Shown: positions 1-13,275 of the stretch, piece by piece
Numbering within the stretch: position 1 is the stretch's first letter
How the letters are laid out: each line of letters opens with the position of its first letter
Assembly (NCBI GenBank): GCA_902762305.1
Contig: CACWNW010000021.1
Span: forward strand, 1 to 38,512
Origin: Fibrobacter succinogenes
Lineage (GTDB): Bacteria > Fibrobacterota > Fibrobacteria > Fibrobacterales > Fibrobacteraceae
Length of the DNA: 38,512 bases
Reading direction: 5' to 3'
Made by a program: the position numbers and the translations under genes
The notes under the pieces: model-generated
Databases searched by the model: none
Told to the model about the DNA's origin: nothing
The model's input: the letters and a program-made list of their open reading frames with translations, nothing else

Positions 1-1
1 C

Positions 2-571
2 ACCTTCGACGTGATGACATGCGTGAACCGCCAGAACCTGAAGGAACTTCCGAAGATTCTCGATATGCTTTTAAAAATCGGCGTGAAGCGCTGGCGCATT
101 GCGACCGTGTTCCCGAAGGGCCGTGCCAAGGACAACCCGCTGTTCCAGCTCACAAACCAGGAATTCCGCCAGGTGTTCGACTTCATCCGCGAAGTCAAGA
201 AAATGAACGTCATCAACGTGAACTACGGCTGCGAAGGATTCCTCGGGAGCTACGAGAAGGATGCGCGCAACTACCCGTTCTTCTGCCGAGCCGGCGTGAA
301 CGTATCTTCCGTGCTCTGCGACGGCAGCATTTCTGCATGCCCGAGCCTTCGCGGCGACTACATCCAGGGCAACATCTACAAGGATGACCTATGGGATGTA
401 TGGCAGAACCGCTACCAGGTGATGCGCGACCGCAGCTGGGCAAAAATCGGTGATTGCAAGACATGCAAGTACTGGCGCTACTGCGAAGGCTCTAGCCTCC
501 ATTTACGTGATGAAAAGACAAAGGAACTTGCATACTGCCACGTAGCGAGACTCGAAGCCGCTGGTGCGTGA
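2..571 (+). CDS. Radical SAM/SPASM domain protein, 3' part only
   Basis: The reading frame is already open at the window edge (T-F-D before the first GTG), so the gene begins upstream and only about 189 C-terminal residues are visible. The radical SAM CxxxCxxC core is outside the window. What is seen is a SPASM-type region with a Cys ladder: YGCEG, FFCRAG, a CDG...CPS pair, CKTCKYWRYC, and a final AYCHV Cys. SPASM domains bind auxiliary 4Fe-4S clusters in enzymes that modify peptides or mature other enzymes. The substrate cannot be inferred. The conserved pattern around CPS, GNI, LWDVW and CKxC is typical of the family. The last codons are repeated in diverged form about 90 bp after the stop. 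Confidence 0.8.
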   Translation, partial: TFDVMTCVNRQNLKELPKILDMLLKIGVKRWRIATVFPKGRAKDNPLFQLTNQEFRQVFDFIREVKKMNVINVNYGCEGFLGSYEKDARNYPFFCRAGVNVSSVLCDGSISACPSLRGDYIQGNIYKDDLWDVWQNRYQVMRDRSWAKIGDCKTCKYWRYCEGSSLHLRDEKTKELAYCHVARLEAAGA

Positions 572-597
572 TGACAAATGCGTAAGGCGAGAGTCGC

Positions 598-615
598 GAC
601 CAAGTGTACTTGGTC
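598..615. repeat. 8-bp perfect dyad inside the spacer after the radical SAM gene
   Basis: GACCAAGT-GT-ACTTGGTC is a perfect inverted repeat with a 2-base centre. It lies in the roughly 88-base segment between the stop codon and the second copy of the gene tail. A weaker pair (GTACTT near 635, AAGTAC near 653) follows. There is no T-run, so this is not a clear terminator. It looks like part of a small repetitive extragenic element. Confidence 0.5.
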
Positions 616-659
616 ATGACCGAGCCTAGCATTTGGTACTTGAGCGAAGCGAAAGTACA

Positions 660-716
660 AAAACGAAAGAGTTGGCTTACTGCCATGTGCATCGCCTCGA
701 AGATGCCGGCGCATAA
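660..716 (+). pseudogene. Diverged second copy of the radical SAM gene's C-terminal tail
   Basis: Reading from 660, the DNA encodes KTKELAYCHVHRLEDAGA followed by TAA. The real gene ends KTKELAYCHVARLEAAGA. Sixteen of 18 residues match, but many codons differ at third positions (aag/aaa, gaa/gag, ctt/ttg, gca/gct, cac/cat, ggt/ggc). The copy is therefore old or came from a related gene. It is in a different frame from the upstream gene and has no start codon of its own, so it is probably not translated. It covers the last SPASM Cys. Confidence 0.75.
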
Positions 717-3008
<2,292 letters not shown>

Positions 3009-3037
3009 TCGTAATATTCCAAGTTGGAACAAATTTT

Positions 3038-3061
3038 AGGGCCCTTCTGGGCCCTTTTTTG
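3038..3061 (+). terminator. Rho-independent terminator of icd
   Basis: AGGGCCC-TTCT-GGGCCCT is a perfect 7-bp GC-rich stem followed by a T-run, 30 bases after the icd stop. Confidence 0.9.
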
Positions 3062-3111
3062 CGTGTTGAAAAACACAAATGGCGCTGCAATGTTGTATGT
3101 CATTTTGTTTT

Positions 3112-3140
3112 TTGCTTGAAAATAATTATTTTCGTGTAGA
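3112..3140 (+). promoter_or_regulatory. Candidate promoter with a 16-bp palindrome in its spacer
   Basis: TTGCTT (3112-3117) and TGTAGA (3135-3140) are 17 bases apart. The perfect palindrome GAAAATAATTATTTTC occupies 3118-3133, almost the whole spacer. It is placed where a repressor would cover the promoter. The lipoprotein ATG follows 37 bases after the -10-like box. Confidence 0.45.
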
Positions 3141-3177
3141 ACTGGATTTTTTTCGCGGTTCACGAAAGGAGGCCATT

Positions 3178-3909
3178 ATGAATAAGATGGCGATGAAATT
3201 CTGGATTTTCGCGATGGCTCTGTCCATGGCGTTTTTCGCGGCATGTACATCGGACGGCTCGATGCAGGTTATCATGTCGAATGGCGATATCTATAGCGAG
3301 GACGAATATAACGAACTTGTCAAGAAGGGCGAGATAGACGAGGATGGAAATTATGTCGTGAAGGATTCGGCGGCGAAGTCCTCCAGCTCGGTGAAGTCTT
3401 CCAGTTCCGAAAAGGTCAGCTCCAGCTCCGAGAAAAAATCCTCTTCTTCAGACAAAGTAGAGTCCAGTTCCAGCGAAAAGGCGTCTTCTAGTTCCGAGGA
3501 ACCGGAATCGAGTTCGTCTGAGCCGGAGTCGAGCGCTGCGGTGGGCAAGGAAACCTTTGTGAATGAAGATGAGGGCGAATTCTTTATCGGTACGGACGAT
3601 ATGGAGGAACTGCCCGAAAAGCAGCAGTCCGAACTTGACAGCCTGAAGGGACTCCTGGACAACGGTGAAACTGTCGATGGATTCGAGAGGACCGAATCGG
3701 CGTTCGACGAGGAAACGTTGTTGTACGAGGATTTCAACGAGAACGATTACTTCTGCTTTACCGACGAAGGCGAGTGGCTGCAGATTACTAGGGATAAGCT
3801 CGGCAAGTACATTCCGCACTACAAGAACGGGCAGGCCTGGGGCAATTTCCGGCAGTTTGACGTGAAATTCATGGATGCCTGTGCGGCAGTCTATATCAAG
3901 CGGAAATGA
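3178..3909 (+). CDS. Ser-rich lipoprotein of unknown function
   Basis: The protein is 243 residues, starting at the ATG preceded by AAAGGAGG (3165-3172); longer upstream starts lack an SD and spoil the signal peptide. It has a lipoprotein signal sequence with lipobox FAAC (Cys23). Residues about 60-120 are a low-complexity linker of repeated SSSS blocks separated by charged residues (KSSSS, EKVSSSS, EKASSSS). An acidic C-terminal domain ending AAVYIKRK follows and has no family I recognise. Poly-Ser linkers joining a lipid anchor to a surface domain are common in Fibrobacter. It should be an envelope lipoprotein, perhaps surface exposed. It abuts the convergent Nudix gene with no space for a terminator. 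Confidence 0.85.
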   Translation: MNKMAMKFWIFAMALSMAFFAACTSDGSMQVIMSNGDIYSEDEYNELVKKGEIDEDGNYVVKDSAAKSSSSVKSSSSEKVSSSSEKKSSSSDKVESSSSEKASSSSEEPESSSSEPESSAAVGKETFVNEDEGEFFIGTDDMEELPEKQQSELDSLKGLLDNGETVDGFERTESAFDEETLLYEDFNENDYFCFTDEGEWLQITRDKLGKYIPHYKNGQAWGNFRQFDVKFMDACAAVYIKRK

Positions 3910-4476
3910 TTACCGTGTCGTGAGTTTCCACTTGTAATATCCAGCAATTTGTAGCGGATGGCAGAAGGTTCCATCCGCTATTTTCTGTTGCAGTTCGCTG
4001 TCGGAAAGTTCGCTGGACTCGATGTCTTCGGTGCTGTCGAAATGCGTTTCGCCCGCCTTTGCCACGCCATCGATGAACACGATGTGAAATTTGCCGCGGT
4101 GCCTGTCCGGGTTTACCGGGAGCGATCCGAGATACTTTGTGTGTAGCGCGTGGCAATCGCTGGATGGCGCCTCGCTGGGTCTGTACCCGCATTCTTCTTG
4201 CAGTTCGCGGAGTGCAGCCTGTTCTGGCGTTTCGCCTTTGTTGATTATGCCCGCGGGAAACTCGAGTTCGATGGTCTGGCTGCCGTGGCGGTACTGCTCT
4301 GTCATGACCCAGCGGCCTGTAGCCGTGCGGGCGAGAATCAGTACCCAGTCGGGTTGCCATAGCGTGTAGAAGTCGTCGATGACCTTGCCGTTCGGAAGTT
4401 CGCATTTTTCCTTTGCGACTTTGAGCCAAGGCGCATCGACCAGGTATTTTGTTTCGAGTAGTTTCCAGGGTTTCAT
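3910..4476 (-). CDS. Nudix hydrolase, ADP-ribose pyrophosphatase-like
   Basis: A perfect Nudix box (G-x5-E-x7-R-E-L-x-E-E-x-G-Y) lies at about residues 76-98 of a 188-residue protein. It is preceded by EQYRHGSQTIELEFPAG, the arrangement seen in ADP-ribose and nucleotide-sugar pyrophosphatases. It likely hydrolyses a nucleoside diphosphate linked to another moiety with Mg2+ at the REVxEE glutamates. The start MKPWKLLETKYL (4476) is chosen because the family N-terminus begins there. An in-frame ATG at 4554 would add 26 residues without family character. Neither start has a strong SD. The stop codon directly adjoins the stop of the convergent lipoprotein gene. Confidence 0.88.
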   Translation of the reverse strand: MKPWKLLETKYLVDAPWLKVAKEKCELPNGKVIDDFYTLWQPDWVLILARTATGRWVMTEQYRHGSQTIELEFPAGIINKGETPEQAALRELQEECGYRPSEAPSSDCHALHTKYLGSLPVNPDRHRGKFHIVFIDGVAKAGETHFDSTEDIESSELSDSELQQKIADGTFCHPLQIAGYYKWKLTTR

Positions 4477-4563
4477 ATATTGTAATTTAGAAATTTTTGC
4501 CAAAAAGTGACCTTGCACACATTGACGGACGTAAGTTATTCTTTTTTTTAACATTTGTCTTAA

Positions 4564-5718
4564 ATGAGTGTATTTTTCTCCATAATGAGTGTTTTTGTCT
4601 TTTATACGTATGTCAGCCTAGGATGCGCCTGTATCCTTTTGTTGCTCCTGTATAGCATACAGAGGCTCCCGACACCGCAGCTCAAGTTCACGCTTTTCCA
4701 TAAGCTCGTGTTTTGGCATATGGCCTATTTTGTGAGCGATGCGGCCTGGGCGTTGGTAAATGACAATATTATCCCGAAAAACATGTTCACCGTTTTGGCC
4801 GTGAACTACTCGAATGCGGTTATTGCGGCGATACTTTTCTACAGCTGCTTCATTTATGCGGAAATGAGCACCCGTCCCGAAATGACGCGCGCGCAAATCG
4901 AGAACCTCCAGGTGAAGCTGCGTATACCGGTTCTTGTGGAAATGGTGCTGCTGCTCGTCTCGTTCGCGATGCGTCCGGATTTCTGGCTTGACGAAAATCT
5001 TGAACCGTGCACCCTCTATTACTTTATCTTGTCCTTCATTCCGGGAATCTATATCATGACGGTGACGGCCCGTAGCCTGTATCGCGGGCTCAAACCGCAC
5101 AACCGGATGCACCTGAAAACGTACCTGATCGTGATGAGCTATACTCCGGGCTGTTTGGTTGCTGCGAGTGTCCAGATATTCTTCTCGCTCACGACTCCGA
5201 TTTTCTGCTTCTGGTGTACCTTGATTATTCTCTTTGTCTACCTGAATTCGCAGAACCGCCTGATTTCGACGGACCCGTTGACCGGTCTCAATAACAGAAA
5301 CCAGTTGCGTCGCTACCTGCAGTTGCAACGCGAGAGCGAGAACATGTATGTAATCATGGTCGATATAGACCATTTCAAGAAGATTAACGATACCTACGGG
5401 CATATCGAGGGCGACAAGGCGCTTATACTTGTTTCGAACGCATTGAAGAAGGCGTGCAGCTTTATGGACTTCTCTATATTCCTGTGCCGCTACGGTGGCG
5501 ACGAATTCATGCTGATTGCGCAGACGGAAACACCGCAAGATGTAATCAAGCAGATTCGGGACTGCCTGAAGGAAGAAATCGCGAACCGCGAAGGCCCGCA
5601 GAACTATACGATTGCGGCGAGCATGGGGTACGCCCTCTGGGATGGAAACATCACGACCTTCAGGGATTGCGTCGTGGATGCGGACAAGAAAATGTACGAA
5701 GCCAAGCACTTGAATTAA
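4564..5718 (+). CDS. Membrane-anchored diguanylate cyclase (GGDEF)
   Basis: The N-terminal ~225 residues form about six to seven hydrophobic helices, a multi-pass sensor region. A complete GGDEF domain follows: DPLTGLNNRN, VDIDHFKKINDTYGH (metal and substrate site) and YGGDEF with the signature at residues 311-315. The active site is intact, so it should make cyclic di-GMP from two GTP at the inner membrane. The inhibitory I-site RxxD expected five residues before GGDEF is absent (the segment reads DFSIFLCRY), so product inhibition of the usual kind is not expected. A second in-frame ATG (4585) starts almost the same peptide. No SD is visible for either; a TTTG box ends seven bases before the first ATG. 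Confidence 0.9.
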   Translation: MSVFFSIMSVFVFYTYVSLGCACILLLLLYSIQRLPTPQLKFTLFHKLVFWHMAYFVSDAAWALVNDNIIPKNMFTVLAVNYSNAVIAAILFYSCFIYAEMSTRPEMTRAQIENLQVKLRIPVLVEMVLLLVSFAMRPDFWLDENLEPCTLYYFILSFIPGIYIMTVTARSLYRGLKPHNRMHLKTYLIVMSYTPGCLVAASVQIFFSLTTPIFCFWCTLIILFVYLNSQNRLISTDPLTGLNNRNQLRRYLQLQRESENMYVIMVDIDHFKKINDTYGHIEGDKALILVSNALKKACSFMDFSIFLCRYGGDEFMLIAQTETPQDVIKQIRDCLKEEIANREGPQNYTIAASMGYALWDGNITTFRDCVVDADKKMYEAKHLN

Positions 5719-5727
5719 GTGCTCGTG

Positions 5728-6945
5728 CTACCCTTCCAGCTTATTCTTTAGATAGTGTCGCGCCGTCCAGGTGAAATACAGAATGTCGGCGATTACTAGC
5801 GCGATGGCGCAGGTGAAGAATACCTGCTGGTGCATCCCGAAATGTTCCGCCATGGAGCCGCCCGCAAGGATGCCGGCGCCGATGCCGATATCCCAGCCGG
5901 AAAGGTAAGTGCTGTTCGCGGTGCCGCGCTGGTCGTGGCGGGCGAGATTCACGCACATGGTTTGGTAACCCGGGAAGATAAGCCCGAGGCTCGTGCCGAT
6001 GAGGAAGGCCGCTCCGAAGAACGTAATGGGCGAATGGCTGAACGCGAGCATGAAATACGCGACGATGTTGAGCGTCATGCCGGTGCCTACGAGGTGGATG
6101 AGGTAGCCCCTGTCGATAAGGCGCCCTGTGGTGAGGCGGTTCAGTATGAGCCCTGCTGCGATGAGCGCGTAGAACCAGCCGGAGCCTCCGATGCCGAGTT
6201 CCTTAGCATACAGAGCGATGTAGTTCGTGACGGGACCGTAGGCGAACCCCACGAAGATGAAGTTCACGAATTGCGGGATGGCGCGCGTGAGGAAGAATCG
6301 GTCGAGCGAAAGCGGGGCGTGGGGCTTCTTCTCCTTGGGGGCGACCTTGAGGGTCTGCACCAGGATGAGGCCGATGACGCACAGGATGATGGAAATCGCG
6401 AATACGATGGTGTCGCCGAAGGCTTCGTACAGGAACATGCCTGTCATGGGTCCCGTGGCAAAAGCGAGGTTTACGCTGACGCCGAAGTAGCCGATGCCTT
6501 CGCCGCGGCGGCTCGAGGGGAGCGCGTCGATGGCGACGGTGTTGCTCGCCGTGGTCGAAATGCCGAAGCATAGCCCGTGCAAAAAGCGGATGACGGCAAG
6601 GAGCGGGATGAGCCCTAGCGCCTTGTAGCCGATGAAGCACAGGGTGAACGCGAAGAAGGTCCAGAAGTACAGGGGCTTGCGGCTGAGGGTGTCGACCAGG
6701 AATCCGGCGAAGGGCCTGCAGGCGAGCGCACCGATGGTGTAGAGCGAGATGACGATGCCCGCGGTCGCGTTGTCGGTCTGGAACTTCTCGATGATGAACA
6801 TCGGGAGGATGGGCAACAGCTGGTAGAAACTGAAGAACAGCAGGAAGTTCGCCGCGGCGCAGGTCGTGAAGTTGCGCGTCCAGAGGGCCGGCTTTTGTGT
6901 ATTGTTTATACTCGCTGTTCTTTCGTTAGTCATATTGTCAGCCAT
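5728..6945 (-). CDS. MFS transporter, drug/metabolite efflux-like
   Basis: The protein is 405 residues with about 12 hydrophobic helices. Between helices 2 and 3 it has the MFS motif A (GFLVDTLSRKP), and it has the RFLHGLCFG and GxxxGPMTGMFLYE patterns common in efflux-type members. It should export (or take up) a small solute using the proton gradient. The substrate cannot be deduced. The gene is alone on its strand, convergent with the GGDEF gene (9-base gap). A G9 tract (C9 on the coding strand) and paired repeat elements lie about 50 bases upstream of the start. The first ATG is used; MTNERT four residues later is an alternative, and neither has an SD. Confidence 0.85.
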   Translation of the reverse strand: MADNMTNERTASINNTQKPALWTRNFTTCAAANFLLFFSFYQLLPILPMFIIEKFQTDNATAGIVISLYTIGALACRPFAGFLVDTLSRKPLYFWTFFAFTLCFIGYKALGLIPLLAVIRFLHGLCFGISTTASNTVAIDALPSSRRGEGIGYFGVSVNLAFATGPMTGMFLYEAFGDTIVFAISIILCVIGLILVQTLKVAPKEKKPHAPLSLDRFFLTRAIPQFVNFIFVGFAYGPVTNYIALYAKELGIGGSGWFYALIAAGLILNRLTTGRLIDRGYLIHLVGTGMTLNIVAYFMLAFSHSPITFFGAAFLIGTSLGLIFPGYQTMCVNLARHDQRGTANSTYLSGWDIGIGAGILAGGSMAEHFGMHQQVFFTCAIALVIADILYFTWTARHYLKNKLEG

Positions 6946-6958
6946 CTTTGATTACGTT

Positions 6959-7063
6959 GTCATTCTGAGCGGCCGTATGGTCGTGAAGAATCCAGGGGGG
7001 GGGAGACAAGCATTATGTTTAACTTGGGTCTGGATCCTTCGCCCCTTTGGGGTTCAGGATGAC
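6959..7063. repeat. Pair of REP-like extragenic elements flanking a G9 tract
   Basis: The left unit (6959-6995, GTCATTCTGAGCG ... AAGAATCCAG) and right unit (7030-7063, CTGGATCCTTCGCC ... TTCAGGATGAC) are inverted copies of one sequence, of the widespread GTCATcCTGAGCg...AGGATCCAG type of extragenic palindrome. Nine consecutive G residues (6995-7003) lie at the inner edge of the left unit. The whole sits between the methyltransferase stop and the MFS start. Confidence 0.75.
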
Positions 7064-7071
7064 GCGTCGCG

Positions 7072-8232
7072 TTACTTCCTTTCCAGCGAAACGATGGTTT
7101 CCAGGTGCGGGGTACCGGGGAACAGGTCGAGCGGCTGCACTTCCTTGACGCGGTAGCCGTAGCGTTCCCATTCCTTGATGGAGGCGGGAATCTCGTCGGT
7201 GCCGCAGAACACGTGGCATACGCGCACGGGCTTGCGCATGGCGAGCGCGTGGATGACTCCGGGTTCGCAACCCTTGCGGGGCGGGTCGAGCAGGATTTTT
7301 TCGGGTTCGCCGGCTACGGGGCGCGGGAGCCTAGTCTGCACGAAGTTCTCGTCGATCTTGCCTGCGACAAAGCGGTAATTCTTCTTGAGATATTTCGCGG
7401 AAGCCTTCGCGCATTCGATGGACGGGCCTTCCATCTCGACACCGAGCACGGATTTTGCGGCTTCGCCCAACGCGAAGCTGAAAAGCCCGTAACCGCAGTA
7501 CAGGTCGAGGAAGTTGTCTTCGCGGGTGAGCGAAAGCAGGCGGCCCGCGGCCTTGATGAGGTTGTGGATCTGGCTCTCGTTCACCTGGCTGAAGCCGGTC
7601 GCGGGGTACTTGAGGCTGAAATGTCCGAGGTTAAGACTCAGCTCGCGCGGGCCAAAGAGTTGCTTGAAGGAAATTCCTTCGGTCGGTCGCTTCGCCTCCA
7701 AGTAGTAATCCGACTCCGTCGTGTCAATGTAGGCATGCGCCGCAGTCACGTGATAGGGCGAATTCTGCAAAATTTCGGAAATTTGTTTCAGTTTGCGGAC
7801 AATCGCCGCGTCGATTTTCTTGATGTTGAATATGACGACCCTGTACTTGTACGTGCCGCGGATGATAATCCAGTTGAGCGCGTAGGCGAGGGGCTTGTAC
7901 GGCGGCGTGATGAGCTTGTCGAACAGCAGGCGGTAAATGGCGTTGTGCTCCTCGGGCTCCAGGATGCTGTCGTATTCGTTGAACCGCAGGTCGCCCGGCT
8001 GCATGTCCACGCGGCGCTTGCTGGTGGTGCGGTAGTTGCGGGGCATGGGGCTTGCGGTTACCGGCTGCGGGTTGCGCGGGAGCCTGTTTACATCCCAGAA
8101 TTCACGGATGGCATCGTTCTTGACTTTCAGCTCTTCTTTATAGCTGAGGGGAGCGAGGGTTTCGCCGTAGGCGGAATCGGATTCTTTCGTGTAATTGGGG
8201 ATTTGGTGGGCGATGGCTTGTTCAAAGAGCAT
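7072..8232 (-). CDS. TrmA/RlmC/RlmD-family class I methyltransferase
   Basis: 386 residues from MLFEQAIAHQ. Longer in-frame extensions run into low-complexity sequence antisense to the next lipoprotein gene and are rejected. Family features in order: GFSQVNESQ (RNA/uridine binding Gln region), DLYCGYGLFSFAL (SAM motif I), EMEGPSIECAK (motif II), DPPRKG (motif IV), and HLETIVSL at the end with the catalytic Glu. Known members make 5-methyluridine in tRNA or 23S rRNA. The motif that normally reads SCNPxTL around the nucleophilic Cys is FCGTDEIP here: the Cys is kept but the surroundings are unusual. No N-terminal TRAM domain or 4Fe-4S cluster Cys set is seen. The exact RNA target is unknown. 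Confidence 0.82.
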   Translation of the reverse strand: MLFEQAIAHQIPNYTKESDSAYGETLAPLSYKEELKVKNDAIREFWDVNRLPRNPQPVTASPMPRNYRTTSKRRVDMQPGDLRFNEYDSILEPEEHNAIYRLLFDKLITPPYKPLAYALNWIIIRGTYKYRVVIFNIKKIDAAIVRKLKQISEILQNSPYHVTAAHAYIDTTESDYYLEAKRPTEGISFKQLFGPRELSLNLGHFSLKYPATGFSQVNESQIHNLIKAAGRLLSLTREDNFLDLYCGYGLFSFALGEAAKSVLGVEMEGPSIECAKASAKYLKKNYRFVAGKIDENFVQTRLPRPVAGEPEKILLDPPRKGCEPGVIHALAMRKPVRVCHVFCGTDEIPASIKEWERYGYRVKEVQPLDLFPGTPHLETIVSLERK

Positions 8233-8244
8233 GCCCAAAATGTA

Positions 8245-8300
8245 GAAATTTGCGCAATTTCTTTGTAGGGGGAAATTTGGACTATGGATTTTTTGTCCAA
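8245..8300. promoter_or_regulatory. Two dyads in the divergent intergenic region
   Basis: GAAATT-TGCGC-AATTTC (8245-8261) has perfect 6-base arms, 13 bases before the methyltransferase start. TTGGAC-N12-GTCCAA (8277-8300) also has perfect 6-base arms and ends 83 bases before the alpha/beta hydrolase ATG. The second resembles the TGGACA/TGTCCA halves of the glycosidase motif at 13346, with wider spacing. Function is inferred from symmetry and position only. Confidence 0.35.
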
Positions 8301-8383
8301 GAAAACTGCCTTGCGGCGTGTAGGGAAGGGGGGAGCGTTTATGTAGTTTAAGGGTACAATCGATTAGGAAAAGGAGTACAAAC

Positions 8384-9613
8384 ATGAAATCCATGATGTT
8401 GAAGGGTTTGATTATGGTGAGTGCCTTCGCATTCATGAGTTGTGACGAAAGTACTATTGCCGCACCAGGGCCAGAAACGGGAATGAATACTGAATCCAGC
8501 GCTGCGCTCGGCCCGGAGTCCAGTGCGGCTGTTGGCTTGGAATCTAGCGCGGCGGTCAATCCCGAATCTAGCGCGCTTGCTGGCGGTGACGAAGCCTGTT
8601 TGGCATCTAGTTTACCCGATGCTTGCGGTCCTGGGACGAATCCGGCTGTAAATCCGACGAGCAGCAGCGCTGCCAATCCGCAGTCCAGCGCGGTCACTGG
8701 CCCTGAATCCAGTGCGGGCATCCCGGCATCTAGCTCCAGCGAAGTCGCGAATCCGCAGTCTTCTTCCAGCGAGGTGGTTCCGGTCGTTTCCTCTTCCAGC
8801 GAAGAACCGAAGCCGGATGGCATATTCCTCTCCGACGATACCGACGAGAACAAGAACTACATGGAAGTTGAATATATCAAAAATACCGCCGATAACGGCG
8901 GTGGCGTCCTCTGCTACCCGAAGCGCCTCTCCAACGACAAGAAGCACGGCGTTATCCTGTGGGGCCCCGGTGGCGGTTCCAACCCCAACGACTACGAAGG
9001 CATCATCCGCCGTCTTGCCTCCCACGGTTTCGTGGTGGTGGCGACCAGCGAATCCCCGGATGGTACTGGCCGAGGCATTCCCGCCCTCAACTGGCTCGAA
9101 AAGAAGAGTACTACCCAGGGCGACCCGCTGTTTGGCAAACTCGACATGACGAAGGTGGGCGCTTCTGGCCACTCCATGGGCGGGCTCCAGTCCGAAAAGA
9201 TGCTCATTAACGACAAGCGCGTGATTACTGCCGTGCTCAACAACAGCGGTGCGTTCAACCATGCAGAACTGACGAATGTCCCTCAGGGCAAGACTGCTGC
9301 AATCGTCTACGGTGAAGGCGGCATGGAACGCCCGAACGCTGAAGGCGACTACAACAACAGAAACGTCAGGATTCCGGCTTGCCTCCTCAAGATGACGGGT
9401 GGCCAGGGCAACGAATGCTATAACGGCGAATGCGGTTGGGGTCATGGTTCCGGCCCATGGGGCGGCATGGCTGCTACGGTTGCCTGGATGCGTTGGCACC
9501 TCGGTGGCGAAGACTGGCGCAAGGATGACTTCGTCGGTACGAGCGGCAAGTACATCGATGGCGCGATTATCGGCCAGCCTGGCAAGTGGAAAGGCCAGTG
9601 CAAGAATTTCTAA
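8384..9613 (+). CDS. Ser-rich lipoprotein with alpha/beta hydrolase domain
   Basis: The 409-residue start is set by AAAGGAG (8370-8376). Lipobox FMSC places the lipidated Cys at residue 20. Residues about 25-145 are a linker of PESSAAVG/NPQSSA-type repeats and SSSSE blocks. The rest is an alpha/beta hydrolase of the dienelactone-hydrolase/polyester-hydrolase shape: HGVILWGPGGGSNPNDY (oxyanion region), nucleophile elbow GASGHSMGG, and a candidate catalytic His in GWGHGSGPWGG. A role as a surface esterase on plant wall polymers is plausible because it heads the glycosidase block, but the substrate is not shown. It ends at a good terminator and is probably monocistronic. Confidence 0.82.
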   Translation: MKSMMLKGLIMVSAFAFMSCDESTIAAPGPETGMNTESSAALGPESSAAVGLESSAAVNPESSALAGGDEACLASSLPDACGPGTNPAVNPTSSSAANPQSSAVTGPESSAGIPASSSSEVANPQSSSSEVVPVVSSSSEEPKPDGIFLSDDTDENKNYMEVEYIKNTADNGGGVLCYPKRLSNDKKHGVILWGPGGGSNPNDYEGIIRRLASHGFVVVATSESPDGTGRGIPALNWLEKKSTTQGDPLFGKLDMTKVGASGHSMGGLQSEKMLINDKRVITAVLNNSGAFNHAELTNVPQGKTAAIVYGEGGMERPNAEGDYNNRNVRIPACLLKMTGGQGNECYNGECGWGHGSGPWGGMAATVAWMRWHLGGEDWRKDDFVGTSGKYIDGAIIGQPGKWKGQCKNF

Positions 9614-9638
9614 GTTTCACAATCCCACACACCCAAAA

Positions 9639-9665
9639 ATGTCTCGGATCCCGAGGCATTTTTTT
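9639..9665 (+). terminator. Terminator after the hydrolase lipoprotein
   Basis: ATGTCTCGG-ATC-CCGAGGCAT forms a 9-bp stem with one G-U pair, followed by seven T. Confidence 0.88.
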
Positions 9666-9694
9666 GTTTTGCGGGGTGTTTGCGATTCGTGCCT

Positions 9695-9710
9695 TTGACA
9701 AAACATCCAT
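9695..9710 (+). promoter_or_regulatory. Glycosidase-block motif, copy 1 (before GH2)
   Basis: TTGACAAAACATCCAT, 79 bases before the GH2 ATG. It aligns without gaps to the copies at 13346, 16166 and 21918 (GACAA, then TCCA at fixed spacing). This is the most diverged copy in the centre. Confidence 0.55.
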
Positions 9711-9737
9711 AGAGATTGTATGCAGAACATTGAATTG

Positions 9738-9759
9738 CCCCCCAAAAAGGGGTATTTTT
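9738..9759 (+). terminator. Weak leader hairpin with T-rich tail before GH2
   Basis: A C6 tract, A5 and GGGG can form a four to five bp stem followed by TATTTTTA. It sits between the motif at 9695 and the gene, the same order as the stronger hairpins before the GH141-like and GH43 genes. It could be an attenuator or simply spacer. Confidence 0.3.
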
Positions 9760-9774
9760 ATTTTAGGTGTTTAA

Positions 9775-13251
<3,477 letters not shown>

Positions 13252-13275
13252 AAAATTCCACACATCCTAACATCG

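Noticed and set aside
3360..3535. Tandem-repeat DNA in the lipoprotein gene as a possible phase-variable or CRISPR-like array
   Set aside because: The repetition is at protein level (Ser blocks with mixed TCC, AGC, AGT and TCT codons). There are no exact DNA repeats with regular spacers.
8233..8853. 207-codon N-terminal extension of the methyltransferase
   Set aside because: It is low-complexity ALDSGP-type sequence made by reading antisense through the Ser-rich linker of the lipoprotein gene, and it crosses the divergent promoter region.
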